Source: Lutibacter agarilyticus
GTDB taxonomy: Bacteria > Bacteroidota > Bacteroidia > Flavobacteriales > Flavobacteriaceae
NCBI RefSeq assembly: GCF_900188235.1
Contig: NZ_FZNT01000007.1
Location: 60,982-124,981, forward strand
Reading direction: 5' to 3'
Length of the DNA: 64,000 nucleotides
The position numbers and the translations under genes were made by a program. The notes beneath the pieces are model-generated. The model was not told the origin of the DNA and did no database searches. It was given only the letters and a program-made list of their open reading frames with translations. Position 1 is the first letter of the stretch. The number at the start of each line of letters is the position of its first letter. Below, piece after piece: positions 55,264 to 63,009 of the stretch.

Positions 55264-58200
55264 TTATTTTAAAGTATTTATTAGTTGGATAGATTGACTA
55301 CTGAATTTTTTACTCAAAAACTTTTCATCAAGTAATAATGGATTTACCTTTTTTATCAGTTCTTTGGCTTCTCTGTTTTTTCCATCGATTTCTAGCACCA
55401 AAGCATCTAACACTAAATTTGGAGATGGATTTATTTCTTTAAGTATACTTAAATACGCAATTGCCTGTGTTTTATTAGAAAGATCAATCTCAATTTTAAT
55501 TGCTAAATCTAGTGTTTTTATTTGCCACGTTTTTGATAATTCAAGTTGTACAAGTTCATTTATTAATTCTTGTGCGGCTAAAGTTTGATTTTTGAGATAA
55601 TAATATTCTCCAAGTGCAAATATAGTTTCATTGGTGGTAACTAAGTCTTTAGCGGATTTCAATATTAGCTCAGCAGTTTCATACTCTTGGTTTCTATTCT
55701 TTTTTCTGGCTTTTGCAAGCATTAATTTTGAAAAGGATTCTAAATTGTTTTTGTAAGGATTATAATGATAAGCTTTCTTATAGGTTTCTGCGGCTTTTTT
55801 ATAATGTTCATTTTGTAATAACCCATAAGCCAAATTTGAGTATCCTTTGGCATATGTAGAATCAATAGCAATAGATTGCTCATAGGCTTTTGATGCTGCT
55901 TTAAAATCTCCTAATTCAAAATAAGTATTCCCTAATAAGTTATATATATCAGGAGCTTCATTATTCCAGGAAAGAACATTATTTATTAATTCCAAAGATT
56001 TCTGTTCTTCATCATTTGAATTATAGAGGCTTATTAAGCTCTTATATGAAGGCATATAAAAAGAATCCTTTTTAATAGCTTTGAAGTAATACTCTTCAGC
56101 TTTTATATCATTGCTCAAACCACTTCTATAATAGGTTGCCAAATTATGATATGGTTTTGCTTTGTTACTGTTAATTTTGATACCTTCTTCAAAAGACTGC
56201 AATGCTTTGTCTTTATCGTCTAGTTTGTCATATAACCAACCACGTCCAGCGTAAGACCATGTATAAAAAGGGTCGTTACTTATTGCAAAATTATACAAGC
56301 TGTCTGCTTCTTTTAAACTGTTTTCATCTTTAGGATAACGTCTAAGAAAATCTGCATATTCTGCATATCCACGAGAAAAGAAAGGTTCTAACGCTATTGC
56401 TTTTTTAAGGAACTCTTCAGGCTTTTTAGAATCTAAATTGTAATCGTTTAATATCTCACTGTAATCATACAAGATATAAACATCTGTAGAATCTTTTTCA
56501 AAAGCTCTTTGGTACCATTCTATAGCTTTTTTAATATTACCCTTGTTTTCGTATAACGAACCTAAATTTCTCATTGTAGTTACAGAATAGTCCCCTTCAA
56601 TCTCTTTGACACGATGAAAATAGTATTCTGCTTCTAGATACTTACCTTGGTTTTGACTTATAGCCCCTAAATTATTAAGTACATTACCATACGAGCCTTT
56701 AAGTTTTAGCGCTTCATAGTAATATTTCTTTGCCTCTTTATATTGATATTGTTCATAATAATTTACACCCAAATTATTAACAGGAAATGACCATGATGGA
56801 ATTAACGCTATGGCCTTTTTATAGTGAAAATCGGCTTCTTTATAATTATTTTCGTGATTTAGAACTATTCCAAGCGCATTGTGAATATAAGCCGCTCTAT
56901 TTTCAATTTTTAAGGCTTCGACCAATTTTTCTTTAGCCTCTGGATATTTTGAATATTGACGCGCTCTAATAATTGAGTAAGCCTCTAGAAACAGTTTACT
57001 CATATACAATCGATCGTAATTAAATGCGTCTTTATCCAATAATTCTAAGCATACTTCTAAATACGTTGCTTTGGTTATAAACTCTTCGCTGTTTGGTAAT
57101 ATTTCAGCATTTCCAATATAAAGATTTATTAGAATTTGAGCATTTGTTGATAGTGCATTTACAAGGCTATTGCGCATTCTGTTTGTTACAGATATTTTAA
57201 CTATTTGTTCTGAAACTGCTTTATTGTATAATTCATAGGCGCTTAAATTTGTACCAAAATAATTCTCTGATTTTAAAGCGGTATTAAACTGTTTTACTAT
57301 AGGGATTTTTGATTCTTTCTCATAAATTGTTTGTTCAAATCCTCTTGCTGAAAAAACATCTTTAATTCCACTAGATGATTTTAATGTATTTAATGCTGCT
57401 TCCTTATAAGTTGTGTTAACTGGAGTAAAAACTTCGTTAAAATATTGAGTCCAAACAATGGGTGATTGTTTTTTATCGGTTTCGTTATAAACATTATCAG
57501 CGAGAAAAGCACTTAATTCATAATATTGCAAGTTATTATCTTGAACTAAATTATCTGCGGCTCCTAACAATCCTAAAACCAAATAGTAGGTGAAATAACC
57601 ATGTCCAATATCTTTACTCTCTAAAGAATATTCTGTGGGTTTACAACTAAAAAACTTTGTTGAATGTTGAAAATTATTGTTAAATGTTTCTAAGTTTTTT
57701 TGTGTACCTTCTTTATATAAAAATCCAGAATGACAAGCGTCTAAGGTTAAAACAAATTTAGCTCCTTTATTAGTTACAACAGAAATCACACTGTCAAGAT
57801 GTTTTAATGCTATCACGCCTGAGGTGCCAAAATAATTTCGGTTTTCATTAGCGTCAGATGCTAGTAAAAACCCAACATCTCTATTTTCGTAATTAACAAC
57901 AACATCTCCATGACCAGCAAAATAAAAATAAACGGTGTCTCCTTCTTGCGTTTCATCCATTAATCGAGTAAGTTCATTTAAAATATTACTTGATGTTGGC
58001 TCATGTTCTGTAGATGTTGGAGCCGATTCATCAGCTATTAAATACACAAGTCGTTCTTCTGGAATATTCTCAACATCTCTTAAATAATCTTTAAAGATAG
58101 TTGCATCATTATCGGCATAATTTAATTTTAATGACGCTGCTTGATAGTTAGAAATCCCAACAACCAAAGCACGTTTTACACCTTTTGAAGTTTCTTTTAT

Positions 58201-58293
58201 GCTTTTAGCATCAGCACCGCGATTGATGCCTTGAGCAAATACCATAAATGGCATTAACACCGAAATTAAAATATATTTTAAAACATGATTCAT
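55264..58293 (-). CDS. Exported caspase-TPR protein
   Basis: The 1009-residue protein has a signal peptide (FMVFAQ) and then at once the caspase domain (about 38-290): RALVVGISNYQAASLKLNYA, YFYFAGHGDVVV (His128) and LTLDACHSGFLYKEG (Cys187). From about 430 to 830 it has many TPR units (YIHNALGIVLNHENNYKEAD, YGNVLNNLGAISQNQGKYLE and similar), a scaffold for peptide binding. The region between the signal peptide and the caspase contains NRGADAK (Arg25), like the R-G linkers in the other family members. It is divergent from the metacaspase gene. The TPRs replace the propellers as probable recognition part. Confidence 0.92.
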   Translation of the reverse strand: MNHVLKYILISVLMPFMVFAQGINRGADAKSIKETSKGVKRALVVGISNYQAASLKLNYADNDATIFKDYLRDVENIPEERLVYLIADESAPTSTEHEPTSSNILNELTRLMDETQEGDTVYFYFAGHGDVVVNYENRDVGFLLASDANENRNYFGTSGVIALKHLDSVISVVTNKGAKFVLTLDACHSGFLYKEGTQKNLETFNNNFQHSTKFFSCKPTEYSLESKDIGHGYFTYYLVLGLLGAADNLVQDNNLQYYELSAFLADNVYNETDKKQSPIVWTQYFNEVFTPVNTTYKEAALNTLKSSSGIKDVFSARGFEQTIYEKESKIPIVKQFNTALKSENYFGTNLSAYELYNKAVSEQIVKISVTNRMRNSLVNALSTNAQILINLYIGNAEILPNSEEFITKATYLEVCLELLDKDAFNYDRLYMSKLFLEAYSIIRARQYSKYPEAKEKLVEALKIENRAAYIHNALGIVLNHENNYKEADFHYKKAIALIPSWSFPVNNLGVNYYEQYQYKEAKKYYYEALKLKGSYGNVLNNLGAISQNQGKYLEAEYYFHRVKEIEGDYSVTTMRNLGSLYENKGNIKKAIEWYQRAFEKDSTDVYILYDYSEILNDYNLDSKKPEEFLKKAIALEPFFSRGYAEYADFLRRYPKDENSLKEADSLYNFAISNDPFYTWSYAGRGWLYDKLDDKDKALQSFEEGIKINSNKAKPYHNLATYYRSGLSNDIKAEEYYFKAIKKDSFYMPSYKSLISLYNSNDEEQKSLELINNVLSWNNEAPDIYNLLGNTYFELGDFKAASKAYEQSIAIDSTYAKGYSNLAYGLLQNEHYKKAAETYKKAYHYNPYKNNLESFSKLMLAKARKKNRNQEYETAELILKSAKDLVTTNETIFALGEYYYLKNQTLAAQELINELVQLELSKTWQIKTLDLAIKIEIDLSNKTQAIAYLSILKEINPSPNLVLDALVLEIDGKNREAKELIKKVNPLLLDEKFLSKKFSSQSIQLINTLK

Positions 58294-58349
58294 AATTTAT
58301 TGATTCACTTAAAAAAGTTATGGCAATCTTTTCTACCTATTAATTATCT

Positions 58350-58537
58350 TGTCTTATTTTAGGGATAAATTTTGTACGCTGTCCATCAATTTTGAAACTA
58401 GATTTTCTCCAGAGTCATGACTTGTTTATTTATAACTATTTGCTGTAAAAATTTTAATAGCCTAGCAGCAGGATAAGCATTTTTATCTCTTAAATGAACC
58501 ATGGGTTGAAAATTTACGGGTGTTTAAGTAGCAAAAT
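58350..58537 (-). pseudogene. Decayed, inverted copy of the metacaspase C-terminal coding region
   Basis: The minus strand here matches the 3' part of the metacaspase gene. Over 33 positions, 58504-58536 reversed against 60572-60604, the blocks TTTTGCTACTT, CACCCGT and AATTTTCAACC occur in the same order and spacing, with three mismatches. Further on, TTATAAATAAACAAG and CTGGAG parallel TTACACTAAATCAAG and CTGAAG. Stops and shifts break the frame. It is a remnant of a second DUF4384-type caspase gene end, seen directly in sequence. Confidence 0.75.
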
Positions 58538-58796
58538 TTTTTGATACTAAGTGTTTGGGTATTTGTTTAAATTAGTATTAAACCTCAAGTTTTTAAATAG
58601 CTATTTTTTCGATTTTCTCCTTTAAATTATAACAAATGATCGGAATAAATATTGATAGTTTTCCTACGCAATTTATATTATAACTATCAGCAAAATATAA
58701 AAAAAGATAATAAATCAATGATAATTTGATATATTCGTTGATATTTCTACTTTTAGTTGCATTAATTGCTAATTTATAAAAAAAACATTTAACATT

Positions 58797-60767
58797 ATGA
58801 AAAAAATTATTTTACTGCTATTTATTCTTTTTAGTTTACAAATTCAAGCAAAAAAAAGAGCGCTAATTATAGCTGTTGGTGACTACCCTAAAGAATCTAA
58901 ATGGGGTGCTATAAGTTCCGTTAATGATGTTCCTTTAATTAAAAATAGTCTTTTAAATAATGGTTTTTTAGAAGAAGATATTGTTGTTTTATTAGATGCA
59001 AATGCTACCAAACAAGGAATATTGACAGCATTAGAAACATTGCAATCCAAATCGGGAAAGGGTGATATCATAGTAATTCATTATTCAGGGCATGGACAGC
59101 AAATTTTTGATGATAATGGAGATGAAATTGACGGTAAGGATGAGTCTATTGTGCCATATGATGCTTTTGCTCGTTATTCTGACATCTATAAGGGACAAAA
59201 TCATTTGAGGGACGATGAGATAGGAAACATTATTACAGGTTTTAGAAATAAATTGGGAAAAAAAGGTCAGTTATTAGTGATATTAGATAGCTGTCATTCA
59301 GGTTCTGCAACGAGAGGTGGAAAAGCAAGAGGAGGTCAGCCTACATTTGCACCTCTTGATTGGGTATCAAAATCAAGTGAAAAAGCTGAAGGAAGCGCCA
59401 TGTTTGAAAAGACTAAATTAGATAAGGATCCTGCTCCATTTATAATGATTACTGGAGCTTCTGCAGATGAATTAAACTATGAGTATGAAGGTTTTGGTTC
59501 TCTTAGTTATGCCTTTTCTAAAGCAATGACTGATTTAGGAACAGATTTCACTTACAGACAACTATTTTCTAAAATTAACGCTAATATGCTTGTGATTACT
59601 CCAAGGCAAACACCAACAATTGAAGGGGATATAGATTATAAATTATTTAAAGGAGAATATGTTGCTCAGCAACTCTATTTTGAAATAAATCAAATTACTA
59701 AACCAGATATTATTCAAGTAAATGCAGGGAAGCTAAACGGTCTGTTTAATAATACAACTGTATTTATAGCGGCAGCAGGTACTTCTAAAGTAGATGCTTC
59801 TAATGCGATATCTACAGGTACTATCACCAATGCTAACTTTAATTCTGCTACTATTAAATTAGATAACGCTTTAGCAGATACTAATTATAAAAAATATTGG
59901 GTATTTGTTGATAAACCTTCTTATGGGGATGATGATTATGCATTAAAAGTTTTTATAGATGATAAAACGGTTACAGATAAGTCAATTAATGATGGGGTAA
60001 CTGCTTATTTAACAGAAAACCAACTTGGAGAAATAGTTTTGGATTCACTAAAGAGTGATGTTATTATTACAAAAGAAAAATCAACATATGTTTTGAATTC
60101 GTCAAAAGGAATTGTCCCAATAGATGGTGTTCCAAGCTCTAGAGGGACCCAAAAACTTGATTTAATAAATGAAAAATTATTTAATTATGCTCATGGACAA
60201 TACCTTAAAGGTTTAAGTTTAAAAAATCATGATTATGAATTTGAATTTAAACTTTTACCGGTAGAGTTTAATCAAAATACAAATAAAGTTGAGGTATTTA
60301 AATCTGAAGATTCATTTTATAGCAGTAGTGGAATATTTGAAGTGAATACGAATGATAGTTATGTTGTTTTACAAGTAACAAATAAAAGCGATAGACCTGT
60401 TTACTTTAGTATTATCGAAATCAATTCTAAAGGTGAAATAAATCCTTTTATGCCGAACAACAATTGTACATTAAATAATAATGAACGTAAACTTGAGCCA
60501 GGAAAAACTATGGTTTTTAAAGATTGTGTGTATAGTTTTGGACCTCCTTATGAACGCTTATTATTAAAAGGTTTTGCTACTTCAGCACCCGTGAATTTTC
60601 AACCAACGGTTGAGACAAGAGGAGAAGGAGGTGTAAGAGCTGGTTTTAATCCATTGGAAGATTTTATTAAACAGAGTTACACTAAATCAAGAGGTTCTGA
60701 AGGAAATAATACTTCCAATGGTGTAGATGGCTACACAACAGAATTCGTTTATGAAATTATTAAGTAA
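58797..60767 (+). CDS. Metacaspase-like exported protease with DUF4384-type C-terminus
   Basis: The 656-residue protein has a signal peptide (SLQIQAKK) directly before the caspase domain (about 20-280). IHYSGHGQQIFDDNGDEIDG holds His99, with Asp/Asn-rich loop, and LVILDSCHSGSATRGG holds Cys166; this loop pattern is that of type I metacaspases, which prefer Arg/Lys at P1 and often need calcium. The C-terminal part (about 500-625) has SYVVLQVTNKSDRPVYFSI and a PVNFQPTVETRGEGG end, like DUF4384. Four (T/S)-R-G tripeptides occur, at Arg173, 449, 608 and 632, possible self-processing sites. It is followed 152 bp on by a small secreted protein gene. Confidence 0.9.
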   Translation: MKKIILLLFILFSLQIQAKKRALIIAVGDYPKESKWGAISSVNDVPLIKNSLLNNGFLEEDIVVLLDANATKQGILTALETLQSKSGKGDIIVIHYSGHGQQIFDDNGDEIDGKDESIVPYDAFARYSDIYKGQNHLRDDEIGNIITGFRNKLGKKGQLLVILDSCHSGSATRGGKARGGQPTFAPLDWVSKSSEKAEGSAMFEKTKLDKDPAPFIMITGASADELNYEYEGFGSLSYAFSKAMTDLGTDFTYRQLFSKINANMLVITPRQTPTIEGDIDYKLFKGEYVAQQLYFEINQITKPDIIQVNAGKLNGLFNNTTVFIAAAGTSKVDASNAISTGTITNANFNSATIKLDNALADTNYKKYWVFVDKPSYGDDDYALKVFIDDKTVTDKSINDGVTAYLTENQLGEIVLDSLKSDVIITKEKSTYVLNSSKGIVPIDGVPSSRGTQKLDLINEKLFNYAHGQYLKGLSLKNHDYEFEFKLLPVEFNQNTNKVEVFKSEDSFYSSSGIFEVNTNDSYVVLQVTNKSDRPVYFSIIEINSKGEINPFMPNNNCTLNNNERKLEPGKTMVFKDCVYSFGPPYERLLLKGFATSAPVNFQPTVETRGEGGVRAGFNPLEDFIKQSYTKSRGSEGNNTSNGVDGYTTEFVYEIIK

Positions 60768-60881
60768 TATTATAATTATTCATTTTTTTTACTTGATAAT
60801 GTATAATTTACATAAATTATAGTCTTACGTGAAATTATAGTAAAAAATTTAACAAAAAACAGGTTTTATTAATTTTTTTTA

Positions 60882-60889
60882 TATATTTG
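60882..60889 (+). promoter_or_regulatory. -7 box of the small secreted protein gene
   Basis: TATATTTG, 30 bp before the start codon. It implies transcription separate from the metacaspase gene, though no clear TTG is at -33. Confidence 0.55.
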
Positions 60890-60919
60890 GACATATTAAC
60901 TTTAAAAATTTATTAAAAA

Positions 60920-61345
60920 ATGAAAAAATTACTATTGATTACTGTTTTATTTTTAATGGTATCTTTTAATTCTTTTGCTCAGGAAAAAGAAACTAAAGTG
61001 GTTAAAATTAGTGGAACGGAAGTAGCAAAAACTAGAGGAGAAAATCCAAACATTAAAACGGACTTTGTGTGTGATGCCCCTGATGTTGAGGCTCCAAAAC
61101 CTCCTGCAACTCGTGGATCTGTTTGCACAATTAACTTTGATAATTATACAGGGTATGATATTAAAGTATATGTTGATGGTGATTTTAAAGGATGGGTTAG
61201 TCCATGGGACGAAGGAGCTGTAACAGTTTATTCAGGTTATACTACTGTTTATTGTATAACAGCTGGAGGATCATATGAATGGAGTGCAAAAGGTGATTGT
61301 GATAGTTATTTCAACTATGAACTTAGAAAAGAGAACTCACGTTAA
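60920..61345 (+). CDS. Small secreted protein with two TRG motifs
   Basis: The 141-residue protein has a signal peptide cut near FAQE (residue 21). The mature part begins with a charged stretch, then a Pro-rich linker, then a beta-rich domain (about 68-141) with INFDNYTGYDIKVYVDGDFK and several aromatic residues and Cys. Arg39 in AKTRGEN and Arg65 in PPATRGSV split it into three pieces and match the T-R-G tripeptides in the metacaspase next door. I do not recognise the family. It might be the protease's substrate, or an inhibitor; both are inference. Its own promoter and terminator suggest an abundant product. Confidence 0.78.
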   Translation: MKKLLLITVLFLMVSFNSFAQEKETKVVKISGTEVAKTRGENPNIKTDFVCDAPDVEAPKPPATRGSVCTINFDNYTGYDIKVYVDGDFKGWVSPWDEGAVTVYSGYTTVYCITAGGSYEWSAKGDCDSYFNYELRKENSR

Positions 61346-61381
61346 ATTTTAGGAGTAAACGTATTATAAATAATTGACATT

Positions 61382-61422
61382 AAATCCAGATGATATTATA
61401 AATATCTTCTGGATTTTTTCTT
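61382..61422 (+). terminator. Terminator of the small secreted protein gene
   Basis: AAATCCAGA ... TCTGGATTT hairpin with a short inner pairing (GATATT/AATATC) and then T residues. Confidence 0.8.
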
Positions 61423-61540
61423 AGGTTTTGTTTAAGGTTATATATGAATAAATAGAATTGTTAGCGTTAATTTAAGCCAACTGAATATCTGAAATAAGGG
61501 CATTATAGTGTTAATAGTTTAAATAGGTAAACTAATACAT

Positions 61541-61849
61541 TTATTCATCCTCAATTTCTTTATTTAATGCTTTAATTAGTTCTTCTGTTTTTTTCAATTG
61601 AGCTTCCATTTCGGCTTTTTTCAATTGTTGCACGGAATCTCTTTTCTGTTGTTCTCGTTGTTGTATAATTTCGTAAGCTTGTTGTTCTTGCTTTTTTTGG
61701 TTTTCTATTACCTGTTTTCGAAATTCAGCATTTTCCTTTTGTGGTTTTTCCCAACTATTAATTTTTCTTTTAGTTTTTAAATAAACCACACCAGAAAATA
61801 AAGCTACAAACCCTACAATACCCATTATTTTTTTTAGCTTATTATTCAT
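61541..61849 (-). CDS. Small membrane-anchored coiled-coil protein
   Basis: The 102-residue protein has an N-terminal membrane helix (about 8-24; IMGIVGFVALFSGVVYL) and then a highly charged Gln/Glu/Lys-rich helix (about 30-102) that should form a coiled coil, for example QQREQQKRDSVQQLKKAEM. I do not recognise the family. It is leftward, between the secreted protein gene and the palindrome. A role in the caspase locus is not supported by any sequence feature. Confidence 0.65.
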   Translation of the reverse strand: MNNKLKKIMGIVGFVALFSGVVYLKTKRKINSWEKPQKENAEFRKQVIENQKKQEQQAYEIIQQREQQKRDSVQQLKKAEMEAQLKKTEELIKALNKEIEDE

Positions 61850-61888
61850 TTTTTATCTTTTTTTAACAAATATACATTTTTAATTTAT

Positions 61889-61930
61889 TGTTGTTCCCTA
61901 GCGTTTCTTAAGAAACGCTAGGGAACAACA
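61889..61930. repeat. 42-bp perfect palindrome without loop
   Basis: TGTTGTTCCCTAGCGTTTCT then its exact complement (21 bp per arm, centre between 61909 and 61910). It is richer in G+C than the surroundings and lacks a T tract long enough for a typical terminator. It lies 40 bp upstream of the start of the small coiled-coil gene. Confidence 0.85.
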
Positions 61931-62391
61931 TTTAATATATGAGAGTTTAATTTATAAGATTTTACCTTTCTTAGCAAATTATGTCTTGTCATTAATAATG
62001 GATATTGCCATTTCTCTTTTTTTATGAATATACCTAATATACAATTCGTGCTCTTAGTTTCAGAGTAATTCATAATTCTAGATGAATAGAAGTACTTGAT
62101 ACTTTTAGAAATAATTTCATAATTTTTTAAAGAATCAATTTTGGAATAAAACCAGATGTATTATACTGATATAGGTTGACCTTTTTTTTGATAATTTGTA
62201 CCGTTCAAACTATTTTTTTTAGCCGTTTAGAAGGCCAAAAAGAATTTGAACTTTGTTAGTTTCTAAATCGTAAGTTCGGGTAAATTTACATTAATTTTTC
62301 TATAGGCTTTGTATCTGGTGTTTGGAGAAGTAACAGAAAAATTGGCAATACTAATTCATAACTATGGATTCATTTTAAACCAATTTATGAC
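61931..62391. other. Gene-poor AT-rich stretch
   Basis: No ORF of convincing length or composition on either strand. A mildly less AT-rich part (62217-62350) could be decayed coding DNA, but I could not recognise a family in any frame. Confidence 0.35.
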
Positions 62392-62467
62392 TATATTTGA
62401 AAATAGGGTTTAACTTGGATAAATTGAAGCCTATAAGCAAGCTTCACAGAAATGTGAAGCTTTTTTT
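62392..62467 (+). ncRNA. Candidate small RNA unit (promoter box and terminator without ORF)
   Basis: TATATTTG at 62392-62399 is a perfect -7 box and GCTTCACA-gaaa-TGTGAAGC plus seven T at 62441-62467 is a good terminator. Between them about 60 nt could be transcribed with no coding potential. No TTG is at the expected -33 distance. It could be a small RNA, or what is left of a lost tRNA unit. Confidence 0.35.
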
Positions 62468-62817
62468 ATGCATAATTTTAATGAATTTTTTTCTGAAATC
62501 AATAATATATTTAATTTTTAGATAAAGAGAATTTTTCTAGCCGAAGTGTATTTTTAAGATTTTTATAAATTTAGTAAACCATTTTACGTTGAAATAAGTT
62601 GACTGTTTCATTTTCTTATTCAATAGTCAATGTTTTTATTATTGAATTTTTAGAGTGTTATAATTTAATATTGGGATTGCACTGTTTAAGTAATTGATTG
62701 ATTTAGTTTTAAGTTGAATAGTCAATATTTATAAATAAATGGTTTTTCAGCTAATTCTATTTTAAATTAAACGGCTGATAATCAGCAAAAAAATAGTTAT
62801 ATTTCAAAAAATATATT
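62468..62817. other. AT-rich non-coding stretch
   Basis: It opens with ATGCATAATTTTAATGAA, similar to the start of the integrase-like fragment at 33069, but this frame stops after 17 codons. Nothing else is recognisable. Confidence 0.35.
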
Positions 62818-62825
62818 TATATTTG
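62818..62825 (+). promoter_or_regulatory. Probable -7 box of the adhesin gene
   Basis: TATATTTG, giving a leader of about 180 nt that includes an 11-codon ORF (62846-62881, MKMFLPNIIFF). Confidence 0.45.
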
Positions 62826-63009
62826 GAATCTAAACCCCACAAATTATGAAAATGTTTTTACCAAATATTATTTTTTTTTAAAGAAATATTTAGTTTTTAG
62901 TATCTTTTAAAAACGCTTAAGGTAGTCATCTTATTTATTTTCCTTTGTTTTTCTACCTCTTTTGTTAAAAGATAATGCTATTTGGTTTTTATAAGTTTCA
63001 TATAAAAAA

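Noticed and set aside
55364..55588. Rightward ORFs opposite the TPR-caspase and other large genes
   Set aside because: Shadow frames of clearly coding sequence; no domain or composition support.
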